Origin: Candidatus Eremiobacteraceae bacterium
GTDB taxonomy: Bacteria; Vulcanimicrobiota; Vulcanimicrobiia; Eremiobacterales; Eremiobacteraceae
Direction: 5' to 3'
Length of the DNA stretch: 64,000 nt
Assembly: GCA_035710745.1 (NCBI GenBank)
Contig: DASTCX010000018.1
Location: forward strand, 134,001-198,000
The translations under genes were made by a program, and so were the position numbers. Positions within the stretch are counted from its first letter, which is position 1; the number at the start of each line of letters is the position of its first letter. This document shows positions 26,247 through 35,597 of this stretch, piece by piece. The notes under the pieces are model-generated. The model worked only from the letters and a program-made list of their open reading frames with translations, was not told the origin of the DNA and made no database searches.

Positions 26247-26612
26247 GTGGCCCCCGCGTCGCATCATACATACCGGCCGGCGCCGGTTTGCGCGCCGTCG
26301 CATCGACTCGAAACGAGCCATTTTTTGAAAGACCGAGTCTTCAAGACCAATCTCGACGGATCGCCCGGTTCAGGGCCCGCGAGTTGGTTCGCATTGCGCA
26401 CCGACGATCCGAGATCGCTCATCGAGCATCTCAAAGACGCGGCCGGGCCCGACATCGCCGAGCACTTCGCGCGCGGCGATTTTGAGAAGTGGCTGCGCGA
26501 GCTGTACAGCCGGCCCGATCTCGCCGAAGGCGTCAAGCGCTTGCGCGAGACGTGGAACGGCCGGCACGATCCCAGGCGCGAGCTCATCGCGCTGCTGCAA
26601 GCGCTGAAATAA
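26247..26612 (+). CDS. Hypothetical protein, 121 aa
   Basis: Starts at GTG 26247; TTG 26325 is an alternative. The last 90 residues have regular spacing of hydrophobic residues (FALRTDDPRSLIEHLKDAAG, DIAEHFARGDFEKWLRELY, DLAEGVKRLRETWNG, RRELIALLQAL), resembling the small helical proteins annotated DUF5752 or similar, but I cannot assign a family with confidence. It is followed by a bidirectional terminator. Confidence 0.6.
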   Translation: MAPASHHTYRPAPVCAPSHRLETSHFLKDRVFKTNLDGSPGSGPASWFALRTDDPRSLIEHLKDAAGPDIAEHFARGDFEKWLRELYSRPDLAEGVKRLRETWNGRHDPRRELIALLQALK

Positions 26613-26620
26613 ATAAAAAC

Positions 26621-26657
26621 GAGCAGCCTCCGCAGGGCGAACGGGGGCCGCTCTTTT
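26621..26657 (+). terminator. Rho-independent terminator
   Basis: Stem GAGCAGCCTCCG (26621-26632) with CGGGGGCCGCTC (26642-26653), two G-T or mismatched positions, then TTTT. An A-rich run (AAATAAAAAC) precedes it, so it might also act in the other direction. Confidence 0.75.
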
Positions 26658-26733
26658 CCGTCAACGTAAGTCGCCCGCGAATCGGTTCACGCCGCTGGGA
26701 TATCAAGCGTCCCACAGCCAATTCACAGGCGCC

Positions 26734-27291
26734 TTGACCGATCGCAAGTGGGAGATCCTCTCCTCGGAATACGTGGTCCAGTCGCCGTGGTACCGGCTGC
26801 GTCGCGATGCCTGCCGCCTGCCTGACGGCACGGTCATCGATCCGTACTACGTGCGCGAGCACGACGGTTTCGCCGTCGTTTTCGCCGTCACGCCGGACGG
26901 CGATGTCGTGTTCGCCAAGCAGTACAAGCATGGGTTCGGCGGCTTCGTCTTGGAGCTGCCCGCCGGGATGCTCGAGCAAGGCGAAGGTCCGCTCGAATGT
27001 GCTCGGCGGGAGCTCGAAGAGGAGACCGGCTATACGAGTCTGCGCTTCGAGAAGATCGCCGAGTTCATCGCCGACCCGACGAGCTCGACGGGATTGTCGC
27101 ACGTCTTCGTCGCCCTCGATGCTCGGCCGGATGGCGTGCTGTCTCCCGACCCCGGCGAGGATATCGAGACGGTCCTCGTACCCGTCGACCGCGTCCTCGA
27201 CGAAGTACGGTCCGGCCACATCCGTGCGCAAGGCCAAGTCGCGGCCGTCTACGCCGCGCTCGATCGACTCGGAAAACTGCGAGCGGTCTGA
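26734..27291 (+). CDS. Nudix hydrolase (ADP-ribose pyrophosphatase-like)
   Basis: 185 aa from TTG. Nudix box from about residue 78, GMLEQGEGPLECARRELEEE followed by TGY, matches GX5EX7REUXEEXGU. Flanking sequence (WEILSSEYVVQSPWYRLRRDACRLPDGTVID...VREHDGFAVVFAVT and VFAKQYKHGFGGFVLELPAG) is that of NUDT5/ADP-ribose pyrophosphatase-type proteins. It would cleave nucleoside diphosphate-linked metabolites in the cytoplasm. Converges with the amidohydrolase gene, 11 bases between stops. Confidence 0.88.
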   Translation: MTDRKWEILSSEYVVQSPWYRLRRDACRLPDGTVIDPYYVREHDGFAVVFAVTPDGDVVFAKQYKHGFGGFVLELPAGMLEQGEGPLECARRELEEETGYTSLRFEKIAEFIADPTSSTGLSHVFVALDARPDGVLSPDPGEDIETVLVPVDRVLDEVRSGHIRAQGQVAAVYAALDRLGKLRAV

Positions 27292-27302
27292 CCCCGTCGC
27301 GG

Positions 27303-28820
27303 CTACGCGCGAAACCTCACCGTACCGCCGACGACGGTCGCGATGACCCTCGTGCTTCCGATCTCTTTGGGCGCGATCGAGTCGAGCGACCGCTCGAGCA
27401 ACACGAAATCCGCGTCCATGCCAGGTGCGAGCACGCCGCGCCGTCCCTCGTCGAACGACAGTTTCGCCGCGTCGGAGCAATAGGCGCGCAACGCCTCTTC
27501 TACCGTGAAGCGCTCCGCTGGGACGTGATGATCGACGAGCGCTTGGATGCCGAGCAGCGCGGAAAATTTCGTCACCGGGCTATCCGAGCCGGCGCAGATG
27601 ACGCACCCGGCGCGCTTGGCGGTCTTGAACAGGTTCATCTCTCGGGCGCGATCCGCGCCGAGGCGCTGCGCGTACATGCCGTCGTCGCCGCCCCACAGCA
27701 GATCGAAAACGGGCTGTATCGACAAGAGCATCCGGCAGCGCGCGGCGCGGGCGATCTGGTCGGCGCGCGCGATCTCGAAATGGTCGATCGACGGACGAAC
27801 CGCGCGCAGCGGTCCGCGTTTTTTTATGACGGCTTCCCACGCGGCGATCGCCTCTTCGATAGCACGATCGCCGATCGCGTGGACGCCCACCGACAAGCCG
27901 CCCTCGGCGGCTTCGTCAAAGACCTCGGTCAGCTGCGCGCGGTCGAGATAGAGCAGCCCCGCGTCGTGGCTATCGCAGTAGTCCTTCTCGACGGCCGCGG
28001 TCCGCGAGCCGATCGAGCCGTCGACGAAGATGTCGCCCCCGAAGACGCGGCCGCCGAGCCGGCGCGCTTTGCGCACGTCCGTGGTACACGCTTTCGAGAT
28101 GACGCGCAGCGGCAACGCCGCGTCGGCGCGGTATTGCGCCTCGAGCGTTTCGAGCGGCGGATCCCAGGCGATGACGTGATGGACGGTCGTGATCCCGCCC
28201 GCGAGCGCCATCTGTGCCGCTCGTTCGTCGGCGCGCCGCTTCGCTTCGTCCGGCACGGCTCGGAGGAAGACGGCCTGGCCCGCGTAGTTCGCGGGTCCGA
28301 AAAGCCTGCCGGTCGGTTCGCCGTCGTCGTCGCGTTCGACGCCCTCGAGATGGCCGACGTCGATGCGCTGCAGCGCCGCCGAGTTGACGACGCACGAGTG
28401 TCCGTCGATCCTCGTCAGGAGTACCGGCCTTGCGCCGGCGACGGAGTCGAGCTCGAGCATCGTCGGCGGCCGGCCCTCCGCGATATTGTGGTCCTCGTAG
28501 TTGCCTGCGAAGAGGATCGCGTCGCTTAGCGCCGCGACGCGCTTGAGCATCGACTCGACGTCGGGGCAATCCGTGAAATCGTGGTCGCCGGCAAGAAGGC
28601 CCGTGTCGGTGAGATGGACGTGACAGTCGTGAAAACCCGGCACGATCGCCGCGCCGTTGCAGTCGACGACTTCGACGTCTTTCGGAAGCCCGCTCGGACG
28701 CCCATCAAGAACGCGCCCTACCTTGCCGTCCTCGACGACGAGACCGCGCGCCCGCGGCATCGTCGGATCGAGCGTCGTCACGTCGGCGTTGAGATAGACC
28801 GCAGATCTACCTGAGGTCAT
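27303..28820 (-). CDS. YtcJ-like metal-dependent amidohydrolase
   Basis: 505 aa. Amidohydrolase_3 family: AAIVPGFHDCHVHL (HxH metal ligands), GGITTVHHV, DGSIGSRTAAVEKDY, VGVHAIGDRAIEEAIAAWE, RPSIDHFEIA, GSDSPVTKFS (Asp). The last domain carries ADFVLLERSLDSI. Enzymes of this group hydrolyse amide bonds in small molecules, for example N-acyl or formamide compounds. ATG 28820 with GGGAG upstream is chosen; it overlaps the end of the preceding peptide-binding gene by 14 bases, so this is the last gene of a five-gene operon and may process an imported compound. Confidence 0.86.
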   Translation of the reverse strand: MTSGRSAVYLNADVTTLDPTMPRARGLVVEDGKVGRVLDGRPSGLPKDVEVVDCNGAAIVPGFHDCHVHLTDTGLLAGDHDFTDCPDVESMLKRVAALSDAILFAGNYEDHNIAEGRPPTMLELDSVAGARPVLLTRIDGHSCVVNSAALQRIDVGHLEGVERDDDGEPTGRLFGPANYAGQAVFLRAVPDEAKRRADERAAQMALAGGITTVHHVIAWDPPLETLEAQYRADAALPLRVISKACTTDVRKARRLGGRVFGGDIFVDGSIGSRTAAVEKDYCDSHDAGLLYLDRAQLTEVFDEAAEGGLSVGVHAIGDRAIEEAIAAWEAVIKKRGPLRAVRPSIDHFEIARADQIARAARCRMLLSIQPVFDLLWGGDDGMYAQRLGADRAREMNLFKTAKRAGCVICAGSDSPVTKFSALLGIQALVDHHVPAERFTVEEALRAYCSDAAKLSFDEGRRGVLAPGMDADFVLLERSLDSIAPKEIGSTRVIATVVGGTVRFRA

Positions 28821-30435
28821 ACTCCCACGTGTTCCAGAACGTCGACACGGCACGCGCCGGGCGGTACCCGGATACGCGATCGCTCACGAGATCGGTCCGG
28901 CCGATGAAGTAGAGGAAATCGGCGGGCAGCTGTTCGGCCAGCCGCTCTTGCGCTGTCGCGTAGGCCGCTTTGCGGACGCGCTCGTCTGACGTCGACAGCG
29001 CGATGCGCTCGGCGGCGTCAAAACCGCGGTCGCACCAGTCGGTGAAATTCTGCCCGACCGGCGGCGCGTAGCCGCAGAGCCACTGGATGCTATCGTCGGG
29101 GTCGATGCCGTTGTACCAGTCGACGAACGCGAGGTCGTACTTCGCCGTCGATAGGATGCCGCCCGCACCGTATGTCGAGTAGAGAAGATCCGGCGGATAG
29201 TTCTTGACCTCGACGTCGACGCCGATGCCGCGCATCCACTGCGCGAAGAGCCCCTCGAAGTCGATGCCGTCGCGATAGCCCGACGGCGTCGAGATATCGA
29301 ACGACAGCCGCCGGCCGTTCTTGGTCCGGATGCCGTCGGAACCCGTTTTCCAGCCGTCCGCGTCGAGGATGGCGCGCGCCTTTTCGGGATCGGCGTCGTA
29401 TTGGGGCACGTGCGGGTCGTAGACCCACAGCCACGAAGGCTGGTCGCTCGTCGCGACCGTGGCGGTGCCGTGCGTGATGTCGGCGACGACGCGCCGCTTG
29501 TCGATCCCGTACGAGATCGCCTCGCGCACCTCGCGATCGTCGAGCGGCGGATGCCGCAGGTTGAACAGGAGCATGAAGTAACCGACGAACGGCGTCACGA
29601 TCACGTGCGCGTCGCCCACCTGCGAGAGATCCGGCACTTGGCTGTCCGGAAGGTGGTAGTAGAGATCCGCCTCGCCCGAGCGCATCATGACGAGCATCGT
29701 CTCGGTATCGTGGATGGTCAGGAAGTCGACGCCGTCGAGCTTCGGCCGCCCGCGCCAGTAGTGCTGATTCGCGTGCATCGTCACGCCGGTGCCCTGCTCC
29801 CAACGGTCGACGATGAACGGGCCGGTGCCGACGGGCTTGATGTTGTACGGCACGTGGTTGAGGTCGTGATACTTGGCGAGCAGGTGCGCCGGCAGTAACG
29901 CGATGGCGTCGGCGCTCGGCGCGAAGAGCGTGTCGACCGCGGGCGCATAGGGCTCCTTCAAATCGAAACGGACGGTATGATCGTCGATGACCTTGATGTC
30001 GCGGACGCGATCGAAGCCCGTGCGGCTGGCGACATTGTTGTCCGGATTCATGATCGCGTGCCACGAGAAGACGACGTCTCGTGCCGTGAACGGCGCGCCG
30101 TCCTGCCACGTCACTCCCTTGCGCAGGTGATACGTGATCGACAGGCCGTCGGGGCTGATGCCGCCGTTGCGGAGCGTCGGCACTTCGGTCGCGAGCTCGG
30201 GGACGAGGCGGCCCTTGTCGTCGAGGTTGAAGAAATAGCCCGCCCAGAACATCGAGCAATCGACCGAGGTCTGCTCGTTCGTCAGCAGCGGGTCGAGGTT
30301 GTCGATCTCCTGCGCGCCGACGATGCGTAAGATCTTCGGACCCGAGGCGCCCGGAGCCGACGAGGACGAGACGTGCGAACAGCCGCATGCGAGCAGCGCG
30401 AGCGCGAATGCGGCGATCGTGAGCGTGGTCCTCAC
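28807..30435 (-). CDS. Peptide/nickel-type ABC substrate-binding lipoprotein, paralogue 4 of 4
   Basis: 542 aa from GTG overlapping the previous stop (GTGA). SBP_bac_5 family: lipobox LLACGC or CGCS near residue 18, GISPDGLSITYHLRKGVTWQDGAPFTARDVVFSW (about 90-125), PVGTGPFIVDRW, YWRGRPKLDGVDF, HPPLDDREVREAISYGIDKRRV, and a C-terminal SGYRPARAVSTFWNTWEYDLR. It binds an oligopeptide or similar ligand outside the membrane. There is no permease or ATPase next to it. Confidence 0.9.
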   Translation of the reverse strand: MRTTLTIAAFALALLACGCSHVSSSSAPGASGPKILRIVGAQEIDNLDPLLTNEQTSVDCSMFWAGYFFNLDDKGRLVPELATEVPTLRNGGISPDGLSITYHLRKGVTWQDGAPFTARDVVFSWHAIMNPDNNVASRTGFDRVRDIKVIDDHTVRFDLKEPYAPAVDTLFAPSADAIALLPAHLLAKYHDLNHVPYNIKPVGTGPFIVDRWEQGTGVTMHANQHYWRGRPKLDGVDFLTIHDTETMLVMMRSGEADLYYHLPDSQVPDLSQVGDAHVIVTPFVGYFMLLFNLRHPPLDDREVREAISYGIDKRRVVADITHGTATVATSDQPSWLWVYDPHVPQYDADPEKARAILDADGWKTGSDGIRTKNGRRLSFDISTPSGYRDGIDFEGLFAQWMRGIGVDVEVKNYPPDLLYSTYGAGGILSTAKYDLAFVDWYNGIDPDDSIQWLCGYAPPVGQNFTDWCDRGFDAAERIALSTSDERVRKAAYATAQERLAEQLPADFLYFIGRTDLVSDRVSGYRPARAVSTFWNTWEYDLR

Positions 30436-32081
30436 ATGCGCCACTCCCACGGCGCGGAGAACGACGTCACGGTCGGCGCCGGCTGGTAGCCTTGCAACTC
30501 GTCGCGTACGGCGTCGTGCAAGTGCGTCCAGAAGAGGAAGTCGGCGGGCACATCTTCGTTGAGCAGCGTCTGGATGCGCCAGTACGCCGCGCGGCGGACG
30601 TTCTGATCGTTTGAGGTGAGCGCGATGCGCTCTTGCGCGTCGATGCGCGGGTCGCAGAACTGAGAGAGGTTGAAACCCTGCGGCGGCATCTGATCGCACG
30701 CCCACAGCGTGTCGTCGTCGGGGTCGACGCCGCCGATCCACCCGGTCCACAAGACGTCGAACTTGCCGTTGTTGACGATGCCGCCCGAGTTCTTCGCCGC
30801 GAACAGCAGGCTCGTCGGATACGTCTTCACCGCGACCTCGACGCCGAGATGCTTCATGTCTTGTTGGAATACCGGTGCGAACTTCACGCCCTCGGAGTAG
30901 CCGATCGATGTCACGTACGACAGCGAGAGACGTTGGCCGTTCCGATAGCGGTAGCCGTCGGGCCCGAGGCGCCAGCCGGCGGCATCGAGCAGCTTCGCCG
31001 CGCCCGCGGGATCGTACGCCGGCGCATGGACGTCGGGATCGTACGCCCACGAGTACGGCGGCTGATCGCCTTCGGCCGGCGTGCCGCCGCCGTTCGCTAT
31101 CGCGCTGACGACGAATTTCCGATCGATGCCCATCGATAACGCGCGCCGGACGCGGACGTCATCGAGCGGCGGATGCTTCGTCTGGTATGCGATGTACCAG
31201 AACTCATCGAACGTCTCGTCGAGCACATGAACGCCGGGTATCTGCCGCAGCTGCGAGACGTAGTTGTCACCGGGCTCGTACCAGACGTCGGCATCGCCGC
31301 TGCGCATCTCGAGCAGACGCGTGTTCACATCGGGCACGATGATGAAGTGCACCTCGGCGACCTTCGGCGCGCCGCGCCAGTAATCCGGATTCGCTTTGAG
31401 GATGACGTCCGTGTCGGTGTCGTAACGCGCGAGCACGTACGGTCCCGTTCCGATCGGCGCGCGGTCGTATGCGGCGCGATTGATGTCGGGGAGCTTCGCG
31501 AGGATATGTGCGGGGAGGATGCACATCGGGGTGAGGCTCGGCCCGAAGAACGCTGCGATAGCGGGCGCGTACGGATGCGACAAGCGGACGATGACGGTGT
31601 ACGGATCCGGCGCCGTCATCGAAGCGATGTCGTCGTAGCCGCTGCGCGTGAGGACGTTGTTCCGCGGGTTCATGATCGCGCGCCACGTGAAGATGACGTC
31701 GCGTGCGTCGAACGGCGCGCCGTCGTGCCACTTGACGCCGCGGCGCAGGTGGTACGTTATCGTCAACCCGTCTCTGCTGATGCCGCCGTTCGCGATCGTC
31801 GGGATCTCGGTCGCCAGCTCGGGCACGAGCTCGCCATGTACGCCCACGCGGAATAGCCACGCCGCCCAGAACCAGCCGATGTCCGTCGCGGCCGCATTGC
31901 CCGACAGTTGGGGGATGAGCGAGTCGATCGAACCGATGCCCACGATCCGTACGACGCCTGCGTGCAGCGACGACGAGGGGCCGATCTGCGAACCGACCTT
32001 CGAACAGCTTGCTGCGCTGAGCGTCAGGGCGGTGGCGAGAACGGCGGTCGCAGCGCGCTTCAGCGCATCTGCCATTGCCAT
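30432..32081 (-). CDS. Peptide-type ABC substrate-binding lipoprotein, paralogue 3 of 4
   Basis: 549 aa, lipobox SAASC (about residue 26). Same architecture as its neighbours: GISRDGLTITYHLRRGVKWHDGAPFDARDVIFTW, IGTGPYVLARYDTDTDVILKANPDYWRGAPKVAEV, HPPLDDVRVRRALSMGIDRKFVV, ending FSAPWEWRM where the others have FWNTWEW. Starts 22 bases inside the upstream gene. Most similar by eye to paralogue 2. Confidence 0.9.
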   Translation of the reverse strand: MAMADALKRAATAVLATALTLSAASCSKVGSQIGPSSSLHAGVVRIVGIGSIDSLIPQLSGNAAATDIGWFWAAWLFRVGVHGELVPELATEIPTIANGGISRDGLTITYHLRRGVKWHDGAPFDARDVIFTWRAIMNPRNNVLTRSGYDDIASMTAPDPYTVIVRLSHPYAPAIAAFFGPSLTPMCILPAHILAKLPDINRAAYDRAPIGTGPYVLARYDTDTDVILKANPDYWRGAPKVAEVHFIIVPDVNTRLLEMRSGDADVWYEPGDNYVSQLRQIPGVHVLDETFDEFWYIAYQTKHPPLDDVRVRRALSMGIDRKFVVSAIANGGGTPAEGDQPPYSWAYDPDVHAPAYDPAGAAKLLDAAGWRLGPDGYRYRNGQRLSLSYVTSIGYSEGVKFAPVFQQDMKHLGVEVAVKTYPTSLLFAAKNSGGIVNNGKFDVLWTGWIGGVDPDDDTLWACDQMPPQGFNLSQFCDPRIDAQERIALTSNDQNVRRAAYWRIQTLLNEDVPADFLFWTHLHDAVRDELQGYQPAPTVTSFSAPWEWRM

Positions 32082-33706
32082 GTGTTCCAGAATTCGGTGA
32101 CCGCCGGTGCCGGACGGTAGTTCTCGAAGCCGTCGCGGACCGCATCGTCACGATTGACGTAGTACATGAAGATGACCGGTGCGTCTTGCGCGAGGAGCTC
32201 TTGCACGCGCCAGTACGCGGCCTTGCGCGTCTCGCGATCGTATTGGGTCAGGGCGACCTTCTCTGCGGCGTCCACGCGCGGGTCGCACATGAACGACTGA
32301 TTCCAGCCGACCGGCGGTTGCTGATCGCACGCCCACAGCGTCTCATCGTCGGGGTCGACGCCGGCGATCCACGCCGTGTACGCGAGGTCGAAGCGGCCGT
32401 TGTTGATGACGCCGCCCGAGCCGGCCGAGCCTTCGAGCACGCTCGTCGGATAGAATTTTATCTGGACGCGGATGCCGACGCGCTGCATCATCGATTGGAA
32501 GACCGGCGCGAACTTGCGCGCGTCTTCCCACGTCGTTCCCGAGGCAAGCGTCAGCGCCAGTTCGGTACCGTTCTTCGCGCGGTAGCCCGCGGCGTCGAGC
32601 TTCCATCCCGCCTGATCGAGCAGCCGGCCCGCGCCGGCCGGGTCGTAGGCCGGCTGGCGGACGTTCGGATCGAACGCCCACGAGAACGGCGGTTGATCGG
32701 TCTGCGCTCGCGTCGCATAGCCTTGCATCACGGTGCGGATGAGGTAGTCGCGATCCGTCGCCATCGAGATCGCGTGACGGACGCGGACGTCGTCGAGCGG
32801 CGCGTGCTTCTCGTTGAAGATGAGATACCAGTACTCGTTGAAGGTCTCCGTGTTTATGTGGACGCCCGGTATCCTCCGAAGCTCGGGGACTTGCGAACTG
32901 CCGGGGTTGTAGAAGAGATCCGCTTCGCCGGTCCGCATCTGCGTCGTCTGAGTGTTCGGGTCGATGATGATCGGGAAGTCGACCTCGCTCAGCTTCGGCG
33001 CGCCGCGCCAATAGTGCGGGTTCGGCTTGAGGACGATGCGCGTGCCCGGTTCGAACGTTTCGACGTAGAACGGTCCGGTGCCGACCGGCTTGTTGTTGAA
33101 CGCCGCGTGGTTGATATCGGGCAAGCTCTTGAGCAGGTGCTCAGGCAGCACCGGCATCGGCTGCAGGCTCGGTCCGAAGAACGTGGCGATCGCCGGAGCG
33201 TACGGCCTCTTCAAGGTGACGAGCAGCGTGTGCGGGTCAGGCGCGCTCATCGAGGCTATATCGTCGTAACCTTCGCGCGTGAGCACGTTGTTGCGCGGAT
33301 CCATGATGAGGTGCCAGGTGAAGATGGCATCGCGCGCGGTGAACGGCGCGCCATCCTGCCACGTCACGCCCTTGCGCAGGTGATACGTGATCGTGAGGCC
33401 GTCGCGGCTCACCCCGCCGTTATGCGGCGTCGGCACCTCCGTCGCCAGCTCCGGCTCGAGATCGCCCTGCTCGTTCACTTGAAAAAACCAAGCACCCCAG
33501 AACTGTCCGATGTCGACCGATGACGCGCTCGCCGACAGCTCGGGTATGAGCGAGTCGTTGCTGCCGATGCCGACGATCCTGACGACGCCGGGAAGCGCGC
33601 CGTTGGTCGGCGACGTACCGGACTGCACTTTCGAGCAGCCGGCGAATGCTACCGTCGCGGCGAGCAGCGAGGCGAGCGCGATCCGACCTGCGCCTAGATC
33701 TCCCAT
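32060..33706 (-). CDS. Peptide-type ABC substrate-binding lipoprotein, paralogue 2 of 4
   Basis: 548 aa from ATG 33706, 13 bases inside the upstream gene. Lipobox AFAGCSK (Cys near 23). GVSRDGLTITYHLRKGVTWQDGAPFTARDAIFTW, PVGTGPFYVETFEPGTRIVLKPNPHYWRGAPKLSEV, HAPLDDVRVRHAISMATDRDYLI, and the C-terminal YRPAPAVTEFWNTWQWQMR. The frame stays open to 34120 but the upstream part is a shadow of paralogue 1. Confidence 0.9.
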   Translation of the reverse strand: MGDLGAGRIALASLLAATVAFAGCSKVQSGTSPTNGALPGVVRIVGIGSNDSLIPELSASASSVDIGQFWGAWFFQVNEQGDLEPELATEVPTPHNGGVSRDGLTITYHLRKGVTWQDGAPFTARDAIFTWHLIMDPRNNVLTREGYDDIASMSAPDPHTLLVTLKRPYAPAIATFFGPSLQPMPVLPEHLLKSLPDINHAAFNNKPVGTGPFYVETFEPGTRIVLKPNPHYWRGAPKLSEVDFPIIIDPNTQTTQMRTGEADLFYNPGSSQVPELRRIPGVHINTETFNEYWYLIFNEKHAPLDDVRVRHAISMATDRDYLIRTVMQGYATRAQTDQPPFSWAFDPNVRQPAYDPAGAGRLLDQAGWKLDAAGYRAKNGTELALTLASGTTWEDARKFAPVFQSMMQRVGIRVQIKFYPTSVLEGSAGSGGVINNGRFDLAYTAWIAGVDPDDETLWACDQQPPVGWNQSFMCDPRVDAAEKVALTQYDRETRKAAYWRVQELLAQDAPVIFMYYVNRDDAVRDGFENYRPAPAVTEFWNTWQWQMR

Positions 33707-35358
33707 TCCCACGTGTTCCAAAACGTCGTGACGGCGTGCGCCGGTTTGTAGTTCTTGAGATCCGAGTTCGCGACGTCCTGGCGCTGCACGTACCAGTCGA
33801 GGATCATCGGCTCTTGCTCGGCGAGGATCTCCTGGATCTTGTAATACGCGGCCTTGCGCACGTCCGGATCGTAGCTCGAGAGCGCGATATGCTCTTCCGC
33901 GTCGAGCTCGTGGTTGCAGAAGCGATAGATGTTCTGACCTTTCGGCGGAAACTGGTCGCACATGAAGAGCGTCGAGTCGTCCGGATCGACGCCGTTGATC
34001 CACGACAGCAGGCCGGCGTCGTACTTGCCACCCTGCAGGATGCCGCCCGCGCCGTACGTCGCGAAGAACAGCGGCGTCGGGTAGTTCTTGACGTCGACCT
34101 TGACGCCGATCGCCTTCCACTCGCTCTGGAGCACTTGTTCCTGCACGAGCGAGTCGGCGCGGCCGATGACGCCGTCGAGCGAGATCTCGAGCGTCTGGCC
34201 GTTCTTGTGGCGATAGCCGTCGGCGCTCATCGTCCAGCCGGCCGATTCGAGCAGCTGATCGGCCTTGTTCGTATCGAACGGGTATTTCTTGACGTCGCGA
34301 TTGTACGCCCAGAGGAACGGCGGCTGGTCGCTGTCGGCGGGCACGTAGACGTCGTGCGAGATGTTGTGGATGAGCGTGCGGCTGTCGATCGCATAGGCGA
34401 GCGCTTGACGGACGCGGACGTCGTCGAGCGGCGGGTGCTGCATGTTGAGCGCGATCTGGCCGTACTGCGTGAACGGCGTCAGGTAGATCTGGTAGCCCGT
34501 CAGCCGGTTGAGCTGGGGCGCTTGCGATGCGGGCGCGTAGTACTCGAAGTCGATGTCGTGGGCCTCGAGCTCGGTGAGAATCGTGTTCTCATCGGGGATG
34601 ATCTCGTAGTCGATCTCTTTGAGCTTCGGCGGGCCGCGCCAGTAGTTCGGATTGGCGACCATCTTGATAAGGCTGCCTTTTTGGTATTCGACGACTTTGA
34701 ACGGACCCGTGCCGATGGGGATGATGTTGAACGGCACCTTGTTGATGTTCGGATATTTCGACAGGATGTGCTTGGGCAGGATCGGGTACGGCGTCGGCCC
34801 CATCGTGAAGAAGTTGTTGACGAAGGGTGCCCATTTGTGCGCCAGGTGGACGACGATCGTGTAGTCGTCGACCTTGTCGATCTTGGTGATGTACGTCTTG
34901 TCGTAGCCGACGGTGCTGCTGACGAAGTTCGCCGGATTGTTCACCTGCTGCCACGTGTAGATGACATCGTCGGCGGAAAACGGTGCGCCGTCCTGCCACT
35001 TGACGCCCTTGCGCAGGTGATACGTGATGGTCAGGCCGTCTTTGCTGATGCCGCCGTTCGCGAGCGTCGGCTCGACGGTCGCAAGCTCGGGGTAGAGCTG
35101 GTTCTGGTCGGACCAATTGAAGAGATAGCCGGCCCAGAACATCGAGAGATCGACTTCCGTCTGCTGATTGCCGACGACCGGGTCCATGTTGTCCGGCTCG
35201 GCGTTTGCGGCCCAACGAAGCACGCCCGGTTTCGTCCACGAGTTGCCGCCGCCGGCACCGGTGCCGGCTTGCGTGTTGCCGCCCTGCGAGCACGCGGTGA
35301 GAGCGGCGACGACGACGAGTGCTGCGACGCAGCGGAGCGCACGGCGTTGGATCGACAT
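33694..35358 (-). CDS. Peptide-type ABC substrate-binding lipoprotein, paralogue 1 of 4
   Basis: 554 aa, first gene of the operon. Lipobox LTAC with Cys23. Contains GISKDGLTITYHLRKGVKWQDGAPFSADDVIYTW, PIGTGPFKVVEYQKGSLIKMVANPNYWRGPPKLKEI, HPPLDDVRVRQALAYAIDSRTLI and the end KPAHAVTTFWNTWEWEI. It is Lys-richer than the other three and may be the ancestral copy. A tRNA gene lies 80 bases upstream on the same strand. Confidence 0.9.
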   Translation of the reverse strand: MSIQRRALRCVAALVVVAALTACSQGGNTQAGTGAGGGNSWTKPGVLRWAANAEPDNMDPVVGNQQTEVDLSMFWAGYLFNWSDQNQLYPELATVEPTLANGGISKDGLTITYHLRKGVKWQDGAPFSADDVIYTWQQVNNPANFVSSTVGYDKTYITKIDKVDDYTIVVHLAHKWAPFVNNFFTMGPTPYPILPKHILSKYPNINKVPFNIIPIGTGPFKVVEYQKGSLIKMVANPNYWRGPPKLKEIDYEIIPDENTILTELEAHDIDFEYYAPASQAPQLNRLTGYQIYLTPFTQYGQIALNMQHPPLDDVRVRQALAYAIDSRTLIHNISHDVYVPADSDQPPFLWAYNRDVKKYPFDTNKADQLLESAGWTMSADGYRHKNGQTLEISLDGVIGRADSLVQEQVLQSEWKAIGVKVDVKNYPTPLFFATYGAGGILQGGKYDAGLLSWINGVDPDDSTLFMCDQFPPKGQNIYRFCNHELDAEEHIALSSYDPDVRKAAYYKIQEILAEQEPMILDWYVQRQDVANSDLKNYKPAHAVTTFWNTWEWEI

Positions 35359-35397
35359 ATGATTCCTTTCGTGCCCGGCTTCCAGTCAGCGCTTCAA

Positions 35398-35423
35398 GGG
35401 CGCACCTTGAATCGGTGGCGCCC
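35398..35423 (-). terminator. Hairpin between tRNA-Thr and the peptide-binding operon
   Basis: GGGCGCACC pairs with GGTGGCGCCC (one bulge). It follows the tRNA on the minus strand and may end or process the tRNA transcript; there is no clear T-run, so termination is uncertain. Confidence 0.35.
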
Positions 35424-35439
35424 TCGAGTCTAGTTGGTC

Positions 35440-35512
35440 AGCCGACGGTCAGGCTTGAACTGACGACCTGCGGTTTACGAAACCGCTGCTCTACCAGCTG
35501 AGCTACGTCGGC
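35440..35512 (-). tRNA. tRNA-Thr (anticodon CGT)
   Basis: Cloverleaf on the minus strand: acceptor GCCGACG (35512-35506) with CGTCGGC (35447-35441), D-arm AGCTCAGCTGGTAGAGCA, anticodon loop TTCGTAA with CGT at 35479-35477, T-arm with TTCAAGC. The CGT anticodon reads ACG, threonine. CCA is not encoded. Confidence 0.95.
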
Positions 35513-35597
35513 GCGGCGACGGCTCTGCGGCGCCCCCGCGACCCGCTTCGGCCATGTTTTTGGGCTCGCCTGCCGGTACGAGGTGTCGCCGTGCCGG

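Noticed and set aside
30436-31050. N-terminal extension of the fourth peptide-binding protein
   Set aside because: The open frame is a shadow of the preceding paralogue; the lipoprotein signal begins at 30435.
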